DNA of 64,000 nt, taken from ZC4RG30 sp046347045. GTDB taxonomy: Bacteria; Pseudomonadota; Gammaproteobacteria; Steroidobacterales; Steroidobacteraceae. Positions 17,176-27,672 of this stretch are shown here, in pieces. The stretch spans positions 186,001-250,000 of the forward strand of contig JAXMGX010000005.1 of the NCBI GenBank assembly GCA_046347045.1, in the 5' to 3' direction. Below the pieces are notes generated by a model, which saw only the letters and a program-made list of their open reading frames with translations, ran no database searches and was not told the DNA's origin. The stretch's first letter is position 1. Each line of letters starts with the position of its first letter. Made by a program: the position numbers and the translations under genes.

Positions 17176-18333
17176 CTACGAGTCGAAAAACGCGTAGCCG
17201 TCGCGGCCCGCATCCTTGGCGCGATACAGGGCGGTGTCGGCCTGATGGTACAGCCGGTCGAAACTGCCCTGCGCCGCCACCACCACGCTGATGCCGATGC
17301 TGACGCGGAAGCGCACTGGGCCGACCGTCTGCCGCACGGCATCCAGCAGCCGCCGCGCCATCTGCTCCGCGCCCTCTCGATCGCAGTCGGGTGCGAACAC
17401 CAGGAACTCGTCACCGCCCAGTCGCGCGGTGATGTCGCCGGGACGCAGGCAGTCGCGCAGCGCCGACGCCAGCGTGCACACCACTTCATCGCCGGTGGCA
17501 TGGCCATGCGTGTCGTTGATGGATTTGAAGTTGTCGATGTCCACCAGCAGTGCCGCATGCGAGTGGGTGCTCGCATCCGACCAGCCGGCTTCGATGGCCG
17601 ACAGCGCACCACGGCGGTTCAGCAGCCCGGTGAGCGAATCCTGCATCGCCGACTCATAGTGCAGCCGCATCTGCGACTGCTGCGCGAAGCGATAGCGCGC
17701 GTAGATGAAGCCCAGCAGCAGAGCCAGCAGCAGGGCGAATCCGATGCTGGCCACCTCGATGCGATGGAAGCGTGCTTCCTCAGCCATGTAGTAGGCCAGG
17801 TCGAAGTCCACTCCGACGAAGCCCGCAACGGCGCCGCCGGCATCGCGGATGGGCGCGTGGCCGGAAAGAAAATACCCGTAGTCGTCGTGCTGGAAGTAGT
17901 CGTTGACGTAGGTGCGGCCCGCGGCCAGCTCATCCAGCCAGCGGCTGGCGTATTCCTTGCGGATGCGGAACACCTCGCCGAACTGCGAAGGGCGCAGCCG
18001 CCGCTCTGCGGCAAACGGCGCATCCTGCGCGGTGTCGAGCACGAAGAAGGGCACGCCGTCGGCGCGCACGCCCATGGTGTACACATAGAAGGCTTCGGGC
18101 CAATTGCGGTGCAGCCGCAGCAGCGGCGCGCGTGCCTCGGCCAGCGTGGTTTCGTCCGGTGGCGCCGCACCGGACGCCTGCGCCGCGATCAGCCGACGGT
18201 GCAGGTCGCCGTCCACGCTGGCCGCTGCCAGCCGGGCCACCTCGCTCACGTGCGCGCGCAGTACCTGCAAACGCGCATGGCGCGACAGCATCTGCGGCAC
18301 CAGCACCACCGTCAGCAGCACCGCGGCAATCAC
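17176..18333 (-). CDS. Membrane-bound diguanylate cyclase (GGDEF)
   Basis: At least 385 aa. It has an N-terminal membrane segment, a ~170-aa periplasmic sensor region, a second membrane segment (SIGFALLLALLLGFIYARYRF), then a GGDEF domain with intact RLGGDEFLVF. An RPGD inhibitory I-site lies five residues upstream, so it should make c-di-GMP with product inhibition. GTG 18333 cuts into TM1. Upstream codons in the same frame (NFRLRTLIVGTAVIAAVLL) complete the membrane segment back to a CTG at 18370-18372 that overlaps the TGA of the carotenoid oxygenase gene. The real start is therefore probably CTG 18372, translationally coupled to that gene. Confidence 0.88.
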   Translation of the reverse strand: MIAAVLLTVVLVPQMLSRHARLQVLRAHVSEVARLAAASVDGDLHRRLIAAQASGAAPPDETTLAEARAPLLRLHRNWPEAFYVYTMGVRADGVPFFVLDTAQDAPFAAERRLRPSQFGEVFRIRKEYASRWLDELAAGRTYVNDYFQHDDYGYFLSGHAPIRDAGGAVAGFVGVDFDLAYYMAEEARFHRIEVASIGFALLLALLLGFIYARYRFAQQSQMRLHYESAMQDSLTGLLNRRGALSAIEAGWSDASTHSHAALLVDIDNFKSINDTHGHATGDEVVCTLASALRDCLRPGDITARLGGDEFLVFAPDCDREGAEQMARRLLDAVRQTVGPVRFRVSIGISVVVAAQGSFDRLYHQADTALYRAKDAGRDGYAFFDS

Positions 18334-18368
18334 CGCGGTGCCGACGATCAGCGTGCGAAGCCGGAAGT

Positions 18369-19970
18369 TCAGGTCTTCACCGCCGGCAACTGGTCACCGG
18401 GTACCCAGAAGCCGTGCACCTGCGGCGCCGCGCGATAAGGCAGCTTGATGGTGGCGATGGCGCCGTCTTCCATATGCTGCGCATCGACGATGAGCAGGTC
18501 CGAACGGCCGTTCTCCTTGGTGCGCGCGCAGACGCCCACGAGGTAGCCATCGCCTTCAGCCGCGCCCTTGCGGCGCGGCACGAAGCACATCTCCGACAGC
18601 GAAGCATCCGGACCCGGATTGAAGGTGTTCACCTTGCCGGTCTGGTGATCGATGCGCAACCAGCCGCCACCCTGCGGACCGCCACCGATCAGGAAGCCAT
18701 AACGATAGGGCACGGTGTGGTAGCGGTCGTCCTGCCGCGCGAGCCCGCCGGAATATTCGCCGTACATCACCTTCATGTCGAAGGGCCGCACGGTCTTCTT
18801 GCTGAAATCCATCGAGAAGCGCCGCACGCGGCCCGTGGCCTTCACCGGATCGAAGCGGTCGTTCGGATTCGGGCTGGGGAAGAACGGGAACTGGTTGGCG
18901 TCGCCGCCATCCATGTCCACATAGACCATCTCGCCATCGGACCAGCAGCCCATGGTGTGCGTGCACATGGTTTGAGGTCCCTTCAGCCACTGGATGTCCT
19001 TGCCGTCGCCATGCCGGCGCATCACGCCAAGATACGTGTCGCGGGTGGAATCCCAGCCCCAATGCACGCCGCCCTTCTTCATCAGATCCTCGCCCAGGTA
19101 GGCGAGCGGATACACCAGGAAGACGATGTGCTTCTCGGTGATGGCGTAGTCGTGAATCTCGCTGCAGTACGGTGCCTTCACCATCGCCTGCCAGATCGTC
19201 TTGCCCGACTTGTCGATCTCGAACACGCTGATGTCGGTGCTGCCGAGACCGGTGGCCTCGTAGCCGAAGGCCAGTAGATTGCCGGTGTGCGAATCGTTCT
19301 TCGGATGCGCGGTGAAGGTCTGGCCCTTGATCTTCCCGTCGAACTTGTAGTTGCCGTCCAGTGTCTCGAGCGTGTGCGGATCGAGCGCAGCCGGCATCGT
19401 GTCTTCCTTCATCGCCAGGATGCGGCCGTTGTGGTACCACACCTGGGTGTTCTGCGTGCCGCGGAACTTGCCGCGCACCGCAGGATCGTCGGTGTAAGGG
19501 TTGCGGTACACGCCATACAGCGATTTGCGCGCCTTGTGCTGTGCCAGCCAGCGTTCGTTCTTCACCCAGCGGCTGAGGTAATCCACGTGGCTGTTCTTGA
19601 TGCGGAACATCGAGGCATGGCCTTCGCCGTCGAAGGCGATGTCATGCTCGAGACCCTTGGGCTTCGGGTACTGCGGATCCGGACCCACGCGATAGAACGC
19701 GCCGTCGAGGTCATCCGGAATGTCGCCGTCCACCTCGCAGTCATAAAGAGTGTTCTCGGAGCGGTTGGCCTGCCCCGAGAACGTGCTGCCCGGGCGGCCT
19801 GCCGAGCCGCCTGAACCGAACAGGCCGGGTTCGGTGGGGAAACGCACTTCCGCGCTGGCGGGTGCGGCGGCGACCGCGCCGAGCGTGGCGCCCAGCGCCG
19901 TGGCGCCACCCAGGAAGCGCCGGCGGTCGAGGGAGCTCTTCGGGTCGCGATCGTGTTCGTCGTGATTCAT
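18369..19970 (-). CDS. Carotenoid oxygenase family protein, Tat-exported
   Basis: A 533-aa protein. A twin-arginine signal (LDRRRFLGGATALGA) is followed by the carotenoid cleavage dioxygenase/lignostilbene dioxygenase beta-propeller. The four iron-binding His of the family can be placed: FTAHPKND, SEIHDYAI, CTHTMGCW and the near-terminal QVHGFWVPG. It probably cleaves a C=C bond of an apocarotenoid, stilbene or similar substrate in the periplasm with non-haem Fe(II) and O2. ATG 19970 follows an AGAGGG-like site. It is divergent from TonB receptor 1, which may import the substrate, and its stop overlaps the likely start of the diguanylate cyclase. Confidence 0.88.
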   Translation of the reverse strand: MNHDEHDRDPKSSLDRRRFLGGATALGATLGAVAAAPASAEVRFPTEPGLFGSGGSAGRPGSTFSGQANRSENTLYDCEVDGDIPDDLDGAFYRVGPDPQYPKPKGLEHDIAFDGEGHASMFRIKNSHVDYLSRWVKNERWLAQHKARKSLYGVYRNPYTDDPAVRGKFRGTQNTQVWYHNGRILAMKEDTMPAALDPHTLETLDGNYKFDGKIKGQTFTAHPKNDSHTGNLLAFGYEATGLGSTDISVFEIDKSGKTIWQAMVKAPYCSEIHDYAITEKHIVFLVYPLAYLGEDLMKKGGVHWGWDSTRDTYLGVMRRHGDGKDIQWLKGPQTMCTHTMGCWSDGEMVYVDMDGGDANQFPFFPSPNPNDRFDPVKATGRVRRFSMDFSKKTVRPFDMKVMYGEYSGGLARQDDRYHTVPYRYGFLIGGGPQGGGWLRIDHQTGKVNTFNPGPDASLSEMCFVPRRKGAAEGDGYLVGVCARTKENGRSDLLIVDAQHMEDGAIATIKLPYRAAPQVHGFWVPGDQLPAVKT

Positions 19971-20163
19971 GGTGGAAACCCTCTGCCGTGGGACGGAAGT
20001 GATAATCAGATGGAAAAGCAACAGGCGCGATAGGGTACTTCATGCGGGAAAATACTGTGTAAAGTTGTAAAGATGTCTTATGGCGTTGCAGCGCCGCCAC
20101 AGCTAGAATGACCGCCCGATCGATCCATCGCATCGATCCATTTCCACTGTAAGGGGACTATCC

Positions 20164-22521
20164 ATGTTCATGAACCCGGGCAAAGCCGTGCGTGCCGCCG
20201 TCGCCGCCTGCATTGCGGCTTCCGCTACCGCCACCTTCGCCGCCGAGGAAGCCGACGTTCTCGACGAAATCGTCGTCACGGCGCAGTTCCGCCAGCAGAA
20301 CCTGCAGGACACGCCGCTGGCCATCACCGCCGTCACGGCCGAACTGATGGAGGCGCGCAGCCAGACCAACATTTCCGAGATCACCAACCAGGCGCCCAGC
20401 GTCACGCTGAAGCAGCAGAGCGCCATGTTCGGCCCGGCCATCGCCGCGTACATCCGTGGCGTCGGTGCCGCCGACTTCAACCCCGCGCTGGAGCCCGGCG
20501 TCGGCATCTACGTCGACGACGTGTACATCGCGACGCTCACCGGTTCGCTGCTCGACCTGCTCGACCTCGAGCGCGTGGAAATCCTGCGCGGCCCGCAGGG
20601 CACGCTGGCCGGCCGCAACTCCATCGGCGGCGCGGTGAAGCTGTATTCGCAGAAGCCCTCCGCCGACAACAGCGGTTCGTTCCAGGCCACCTACGGTTCG
20701 CGCAACCGCGTCGACCTGCGCGGCACCGCTAACTTCGCGCTGGCCGACAACCTGTTCATGCGCATCTCGGGCGTGGACAAGAAGCAGGATGGCTATGTCG
20801 AGCGCCGCGACTACGGCTGCGCCAACCCGAACAACCCGTACGGCATCCTGCCGCAGCGCGCGTCGAGCGCCGGCTGCGTGCTGGGCAAGGACAGCAACGT
20901 GAATTTCAGCGCCGTGCGCGGCGCGCTGCGCTGGCTGCCCACCGAGAACCTGGAAGCCAACTTCTCGATCGACTACACCAACGACCGCCGCAATCCGACC
21001 GGCGTGGTGCTGGTCGACTACCGCGATGCCACGCAGAGCGCGGCCGCGATCGCGCGCATCCAGCCCACCTATGACGCGAATCCGGCGAACAACATCCGTC
21101 CGTCGATCTTCGTGCCGCCGCGTGGCTCGTACTACAACTACGCCAGCTACTACAACCCGCCCCACAACGGCACGGGCGAAGTCACCAACGTGATGGTGGA
21201 ATCGCGCGCGACCCCGGGCCAGTTCTTCGAAGGCTGGGGTTCGGCGCTCGACCTCGACTGGAAGCTCACGGACTCGCTGTCGGTGAAATCCATCTCGGCC
21301 TGGCGTGAATACAAGAGCGGCTTCACGAATGACAACGACCTGTCGCCGCTGGCCAGCTCCATCGGCGATGGCACGCTGCCGTTCCACAGCTTCAGCCAGG
21401 AGCTGCGCCTGAACGGCGCCGCATTCGACAAGGCGCTCACGTACACCGTGGGTGGCTACTACCTGGATCAGCAGTCGACCTACCAGTCCTGGCAGGACCT
21501 GCGTTACACCGGTCCGCTGCAGTTCCAGCAGAACGACGTGGTCAACGTGAAGACCAAGGCCGCCTTCGGTCAGGTCGGTTACATCCCCGTCGAGCGCGTG
21601 GAGCTGACCGCCGGCATCCGCTACACCGACGAGCACAAGGACTACAACTACGTGCGCCTGAACCGCGCCGGCACCGCGCCCGCCGCGGGCGTCGGCTCGC
21701 TCAACGGCGTGCGCAGCGACTACAACGGCAACCACACCGACTATCGCCTCGCCGCGCAGTACCGCTGGAACGACGACGTGATGACCTACGTGCAGTGGGC
21801 CACCGGCTTCAAGGGCGGCGGCGTCAGCCCGCGTCCCTTCGTCGTCGACCAGGCCGTTGGCTTCGGTCCCGAGAAGCTCAGCTCCTGGGAAGTGGGCGTG
21901 AAGTCCGACCTGTTCGACCGTCGCCTGCGCGTCAACGCCGACGTGTTCACCGGCGACTACAAGGACCTGCAGCTCGGCCTGCAGACCTGCACGGGCTCCG
22001 TGCTGCTGTCGCCCTGCGGCCGCATCGCCAACGCCGGCGACGCGCGCATCCGCGGCTTCGAGTTCGAAGGCACGCTGCGCCCTGTCGAGGGCCTCTCGAT
22101 CGACAGCTCGTACAGCTATACGGACTTCAAGTACAAGCGCCTGAACAACGTGGGCGGCATCCAGCTGGCCTTCGTGGCGCCGTTCATGCCGAAGCACAAG
22201 GCGAGCATCGGCGCGCAGTATGAATTCACGCTGGCCAACGGCAGCATGGTCATCCCGCGCGTGGACGGCAACTTCCAGTCGGAGCTGTACACCAACGGCG
22301 CGAACAGCGTGAACAACCGCATCGGCGGTTACACACTGTTCAATGCGCGCCTGACCTGGCGCAATGCCGACGGCGACCTCGAAGCCGCGGTGGAAGGCAC
22401 CAACCTGGGCGACAAGTACTACTTCATGTCCCGTGCCGACCAGTACACGGGCGCCGGCCACACCGATGGTGCGCCGGGACGTCCGCGTGAGTTCGCGCTG
22501 ACGATCAAGAAGAAGTTCTAA
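20164..22521 (+). CDS. TonB-dependent receptor 1
   Basis: A 785-aa outer-membrane receptor. A signal peptide (to ATFAAEE) is followed by a TonB box region (DEIVVTAQFRQQNLQDTP), a plug domain (RGVGAADFNP, VGIYVDDVYIA, VEILRGPQGTLAGRNSIGGAV) and a 22-strand barrel ending in FALTIKKKF with a terminal Phe. It imports a scarce substrate through the outer membrane using the ExbBD-TonB system. The plug resembles those of receptors for carbohydrates and organic compounds in TonB-rich proteobacteria, but the substrate is not predictable. AAGGGGA lies upstream of ATG 20164. It is divergent from the carotenoid oxygenase gene with 193 bases between. Confidence 0.93.
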   Translation: MFMNPGKAVRAAVAACIAASATATFAAEEADVLDEIVVTAQFRQQNLQDTPLAITAVTAELMEARSQTNISEITNQAPSVTLKQQSAMFGPAIAAYIRGVGAADFNPALEPGVGIYVDDVYIATLTGSLLDLLDLERVEILRGPQGTLAGRNSIGGAVKLYSQKPSADNSGSFQATYGSRNRVDLRGTANFALADNLFMRISGVDKKQDGYVERRDYGCANPNNPYGILPQRASSAGCVLGKDSNVNFSAVRGALRWLPTENLEANFSIDYTNDRRNPTGVVLVDYRDATQSAAAIARIQPTYDANPANNIRPSIFVPPRGSYYNYASYYNPPHNGTGEVTNVMVESRATPGQFFEGWGSALDLDWKLTDSLSVKSISAWREYKSGFTNDNDLSPLASSIGDGTLPFHSFSQELRLNGAAFDKALTYTVGGYYLDQQSTYQSWQDLRYTGPLQFQQNDVVNVKTKAAFGQVGYIPVERVELTAGIRYTDEHKDYNYVRLNRAGTAPAAGVGSLNGVRSDYNGNHTDYRLAAQYRWNDDVMTYVQWATGFKGGGVSPRPFVVDQAVGFGPEKLSSWEVGVKSDLFDRRLRVNADVFTGDYKDLQLGLQTCTGSVLLSPCGRIANAGDARIRGFEFEGTLRPVEGLSIDSSYSYTDFKYKRLNNVGGIQLAFVAPFMPKHKASIGAQYEFTLANGSMVIPRVDGNFQSELYTNGANSVNNRIGGYTLFNARLTWRNADGDLEAAVEGTNLGDKYYFMSRADQYTGAGHTDGAPGRPREFALTIKKKF

Positions 22522-22549
22522 GCTTCGCCGGACGCAATCGCGTCACTCG

Positions 22550-22579
22550 AAGGCCCGCCAGCGAAAACTGGCGGGCCTT
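22550..22579 (+). terminator. Rho-independent terminator of TonB receptor 1
   Basis: A perfect 12-bp stem (AAGGCCCGCCAG / CTGGCGGGCCTT) with a CGAAAA loop, followed by TCTTGTT. It lies 28 bases after the receptor stop and is the clearest intrinsic terminator in the window. Confidence 0.92.
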
Positions 22580-22655
22580 TCTTGTTGTGGCCCTGCATTC
22601 CGTGCATGGCGCCCTTGCCACCCGCGGCAAGGTTCCCTAGCCTTGGTACGTGGCG

Positions 22656-22967
22656 ATGTCGGCCTTCCAATCCATGAAACACGAGATCGTGCAGTTCGCT
22701 TCACTGTCGAAGGATGCGCTGCATATTTACGTGGGAATGGGCGTGTTCCTGCTGGGCGCGGCGGTGGCGCAGAAGGGGATTCGCTCCGCCCTGGCCATTC
22801 TGGCTGTAGTGGCGCTCGCTGCGCTCGGCGAGATGCTGGATGCGAGGGATGACTTGCGGATTCACGGCCACTGGCGCGTGATGGCGAGCCTGCATGACCT
22901 GGTCAATACGGTGTTCTGGCCGTTGATGCTGTGGTTGCTGGCGCGGTATTCGCGGGTGCTGAAGTAG
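22656..22967 (+). CDS. Small membrane protein of unknown function
   Basis: A 103-aa protein with two or three hydrophobic segments (IYVGMGVFLLGAAVAQ, ALAILAVVALAALGEML, LVNTVFWPLMLWLLARYS). A polar stretch between them carries DARDDLRIHGHWR. The layout resembles small VanZ-like or YfdZ-type membrane proteins annotated as hypothetical, and I do not recognise it firmly. The start is uncertain: GTG 22650, ATG 22656 and ATG 22674 are all possible and none has a clear ribosome site. It converges with the LysR gene one base away. Confidence 0.55.
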   Translation: MSAFQSMKHEIVQFASLSKDALHIYVGMGVFLLGAAVAQKGIRSALAILAVVALAALGEMLDARDDLRIHGHWRVMASLHDLVNTVFWPLMLWLLARYSRVLK

Positions 22968-22968
22968 C

Positions 22969-23856
22969 TCAGGGCCCGACGTGACGCTGCAGCAGCTCGA
23001 GCGCCATCCGCGCCGCAGGTCCCGCGGTTTCGCCCTTCACCAGCACTACATATAGCGACATGCGTCGCATGCCGCCAACCGGGAGCGGCAGGGTCGCAAG
23101 GCGGTTCGCAGCCACGTCCTCGCGCACCAGATGCGAGGGCAGCCACGCATAGGCAAGCCCGGCGCGCACGGCAGCATGCGAAGCTTCAAGGCTGGCAACC
23201 GTCCATCGATGTGCGGCGCCCAGCCACCCTTCATCACGCCGATGCTGTTGCCCCGAATCCCGCACCACGACCTGCGTATGCTGTGCCAGATCATCCAGTG
23301 TCAGCGCGCGGCCCAGCGCATGCAGCGGATGCGACGGCCCTGCCACCGCAATCATCTCCACATCCATCAGCCAGTCGCCCAGATGGCCTTGCGGCACGCG
23401 TGTGGTAATCACCACATCCGCGTGTCCCTCGACAATGGCTTCCTCCGCGCCCGACAGCACTGCATCCGACAGCGACAACGTGGTGTGCGGGCAACTCGCG
23501 GCAAGCTCGGCCATCACGCCGAGCAGCACCGCCTGCGGGAATGAAGCATCGATCACCAGCGAAAGCTCGCTCTCCCATCCCTTGTCGATGGCGCGCGCCA
23601 GGGATTCGAGCCGGGCGAACTGGTCGACCACGCTGCGGCTGCGGCGCAGCAGTTGTTCACCCGCGGGAGTAAGCACGGCACGGCGGCCCTGCATTTGCAG
23701 CAGCGCCACGCCCAGCGATTCCTGCAGTTGCGCCATGGAATAGCTGATCGCGGATTGGCTGCGGTGCAGGGCCTTGGCGGCCTGGGCGAAGCCCCCGGCA
23801 TCCACCACCGCCGCCAGCACCTGCCACTGGTCCACGGAACTACGTAACTGGGCCAT
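22969..23856 (-). CDS. LysR-family transcriptional regulator
   Basis: A 295-aa protein. It has an N-terminal winged HTH (WQVLAAVVDAGGFAQAAKALHRSQSAISYSMAQL, ~11-44) and a LysR substrate-binding domain with the usual two lobes. The length is typical. It is divergent from the pirin gene, and the 91-base intergenic region is AT-rich, which is the usual arrangement for a LysR protein controlling its neighbour. The effector is unknown. The likely target is the pirin gene and its own promoter. Confidence 0.9.
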   Translation of the reverse strand: MAQLRSSVDQWQVLAAVVDAGGFAQAAKALHRSQSAISYSMAQLQESLGVALLQMQGRRAVLTPAGEQLLRRSRSVVDQFARLESLARAIDKGWESELSLVIDASFPQAVLLGVMAELAASCPHTTLSLSDAVLSGAEEAIVEGHADVVITTRVPQGHLGDWLMDVEMIAVAGPSHPLHALGRALTLDDLAQHTQVVVRDSGQQHRRDEGWLGAAHRWTVASLEASHAAVRAGLAYAWLPSHLVREDVAANRLATLPLPVGGMRRMSLYVVLVKGETAGPAARMALELLQRHVGP

Positions 23857-23947
23857 ATATCGAAGAAATAGATAGATTGGGTCTAAATTATCCGCTTTTT
23901 AATCGACCCAGAGAATCTCATCATGCCTCCAACACAGGAGGTTCGTC
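23857..23947. promoter_or_regulatory. LysR/pirin divergent control region
   Basis: This is an AT-rich patch in a GC-rich background. TGGGTC (23878-23883) and GACCCA (23905-23910) form an inverted repeat with a 21-base spacer. TATCGAAGAAATAGATA (TATC...GATA, 23858-23874) is a second weak dyad near the LysR start. An AGGAGG ribosome site at 23936-23941 serves the pirin gene. These are plausible LysR binding sites but unproven. Confidence 0.45.
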
Positions 23948-24658
23948 ATGATGGAAATCCGCAAGAGCCAGGATCGGGGCCAGGCCGACCATGGCTGGCT
24001 GAAGAGCCAGCACAGCTTCTCCTTCGCCGGCTACTTCGACCCGGAGCATGTGGAGTTCGGCGCGCTGCGGGTGATCAACGAGGATCGTGTGGCGCCGGGC
24101 GGCGGCTTCGGCACGCATCCGCACCGCGACATGGAAATCATCAGCTACGTGCTTTCGGGCGAACTGGCGCACCGCGATTCCATGGGCAATGGTTCGGTGA
24201 TCCGCCCGGGCGATGTGCAGCGCATGAGTGCGGGCACGGGCGTCTTCCACAGCGAGATGAATCCCTCGGGCAATACGCCGGTGCACTTCCTGCAGATCTG
24301 GATCCGTCCCGACCGGATGGGCATTGCACCGGGTTACGACCAGAAACGCTTCGAGGACGCCGAGAAGCGCGGCCGGCTGCGGCTGATCGCCTCGGGCGAT
24401 GGCGCCGACGGCTCGGTGCTGATCCATCAGGATGCGAGGGTCTACGCCGGCCTGCTGAACGGCCGCGAAGATGCGCGGCTGACCGTGGCCCAGGGCCGCA
24501 GGCTGTATGTGCACCTGGTGCGCGGCGAGCTCATGGCCAACGGTACCCAGCTTGCCGGGGGCGATGCGCTGAAGCTCACCGACACCGCCGCGCTGCATCT
24601 GGCGCAGGGCCGGGACGCCGAAGTGCTGGTGTTCGACCTGCCGGGCGACACGCACTAG
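23948..24658 (+). CDS. Pirin family protein
   Basis: A 236-aa bicupin of the pirin/YhhW family. The N-terminal cupin has the metal-binding set (FGTHPHRDMEIISYVLSGELAHRDS, then HSEMNPS around 100), which in YhhW and human pirin ligates iron or another divalent metal. Some members show quercetin 2,3-dioxygenase activity, while others act as transcription cofactors, so the reaction is not settled. AGGAGG lies six bases before the ATG, an unusually strong site for this window. It is divergent from LysR, its likely regulator. Confidence 0.9.
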   Translation: MMEIRKSQDRGQADHGWLKSQHSFSFAGYFDPEHVEFGALRVINEDRVAPGGGFGTHPHRDMEIISYVLSGELAHRDSMGNGSVIRPGDVQRMSAGTGVFHSEMNPSGNTPVHFLQIWIRPDRMGIAPGYDQKRFEDAEKRGRLRLIASGDGADGSVLIHQDARVYAGLLNGREDARLTVAQGRRLYVHLVRGELMANGTQLAGGDALKLTDTAALHLAQGRDAEVLVFDLPGDTH

Positions 24659-24716
24659 CGATGCGCGCGCCGCGCGGTTGCGGCATGCTTGCGCATCCGG
24701 ACGTGGAGGACGAAGG

Positions 24717-26477
<1,761 letters not shown>

Positions 26478-26495
26478 CAAACCCGAGGTATCCAG

Positions 26496-27080
26496 ATGAA
26501 AAGAACAACGATGCAAGGCGGCGCGCGCGTCACTGCCATGGTTTGCAGTGCGCTGCTGTCCACGCTGGCCATTGCCGCGGATGTGCCTGCGAATCTGAAG
26601 CCCGCGCTGGGCACGGCCCCCGAAGCCTCGATGCTGCCGCGCTCGGAATTCGTGTTCGAGGAATACGTGGGCTTGTCGCCCGCAGTGGTGCAGGGCGAAA
26701 CCGCGTTGGGCCAGCGCCAGTTCATCCCCATCACCGGGGGCAAGGTGGCCGGGCCGAAGTTCAACGGCGAGGTGCTGGCCGGCGGCTGGGATTATCAGCT
26801 CCGCATGCCCGGCGGCTGCAGCACGTTGTCGGCCGACTATTTCCTGAAGGCCAGCGACGGCGCCATCATCCACGTGCTGAACCAGGCCCTGCGCTGCGAC
26901 AACGCGGCGGCCGGCGAGCGCAGCTATGCCGTGCCCCGTTTCGAAGCACCCAAGGGTCCGCATGAGTGGATGACCCGGGGGAATTTCGTGTCGACCATCG
27001 AGCCGGTGATGGCGCCCGCGGCCAACGGTGCACCGCCCAAGCTGCTCGCGGTCCGCATCCGCTTCTACCAGATCAAATAG
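26496..27080 (+). CDS. Secreted DUF3237 domain protein
   Basis: A 194-aa protein. The signal peptide ends near LAIAADVP. A DUF3237 beta-barrel follows, with the signature FIPITGGKVAGPKFNGEVLAGG, then DYFLKASDGAIIHVLNQAL and VMAPAANGAPPKLLAVRIRFYQI. Most members lack a signal peptide; this one is exported. The family has no established activity. The start has GAGG ten bases upstream. It lies downstream of the DUF885 gene. Confidence 0.82.
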   Translation: MKRTTMQGGARVTAMVCSALLSTLAIAADVPANLKPALGTAPEASMLPRSEFVFEEYVGLSPAVVQGETALGQRQFIPITGGKVAGPKFNGEVLAGGWDYQLRMPGGCSTLSADYFLKASDGAIIHVLNQALRCDNAAAGERSYAVPRFEAPKGPHEWMTRGNFVSTIEPVMAPAANGAPPKLLAVRIRFYQIK

Positions 27081-27117
27081 TGGTCCGGGCGCACCAGAGT
27101 GTGATCCCCGTTCCATC

Positions 27118-27672
27118 ATGGTGGCGGGGGCGCTGACACACTGGTGCAATGCGCAAACCCTTTTCAATGGCCTGATGGACGGAGTCCTGCCCCAGGTCCA
27201 GGTGCCAGTCGATCAGTTCGAGATCGCCCGGCACGATGTGGTGCTGTGCGCGCAATTGAAGTCTTCGTTCGCGCTGTGCCTGTACGACGAGGTGCAGGAG
27301 GGCGGCGCGCTGCTGCACATGCAGATCGGGCGCCCCGGGCGCACCGCCGATCCGGAACTCACCGACAACACCCTGTCGACCAACCTGCTGCTGCTCGACA
27401 AGTGCATCGAAGAATTGAGGCACAGCGATCCGCGCGCACGGCACTGGCAGGCCAAGTTCGTGGCGCATGCCGATGAGCGCAATGGCGGCCGTGAACTGGC
27501 ACTGGGCGTGCAGAGTTTCGTCGAGGCCTATCTGGAGGACGTGGGCATCGGCCTGGTCTCGGCCGCGGTGCACTGCGATGAGTCCCTGAATCTCTCGTTC
27601 CGCCCGTCGATGGGCCAGTTGCGCTGCGAGCCGGCGGCGGCCACCACGCAGCGATTGCAGAAGATCACCTGA
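27118..27672 (+). CDS. CheD-like protein lacking the catalytic cysteine
   Basis: About 184 aa. Residues FALCLYDEVQEGGALLH match the CheD active-site stretch (LGSCVAVCLYDxxxxxGGMAHFMLP type). The C-terminal half (NLLLLDKCIEEL, AKFVAHADERNGGRELALGVQSFVEAYLEDVGI) fits the CheD chemoreceptor-deamidase fold. At the position of the nucleophilic Cys (LGSC) the sequence is LKSS, so Cys is Ser; the His is shifted by one residue. A deamidase function is therefore doubtful, and a binding role (as with CheC or receptors) is possible. No chemotaxis genes are nearby. The start is uncertain, with no clear ribosome site. The stop overlaps the convergent esterase by eight bases. Confidence 0.55.
   Translation: MVAGALTHWCNAQTLFNGLMDGVLPQVQVPVDQFEIARHDVVLCAQLKSSFALCLYDEVQEGGALLHMQIGRPGRTADPELTDNTLSTNLLLLDKCIEELRHSDPRARHWQAKFVAHADERNGGRELALGVQSFVEAYLEDVGIGLVSAAVHCDESLNLSFRPSMGQLRCEPAAATTQRLQKIT

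Noticed and set aside
20158..22461. Long minus-strand frame opposite TonB receptor 1
   Set aside because: An antisense shadow of a clear receptor gene: no ribosome site, no domain, and repetitive Val/Arg/His content.
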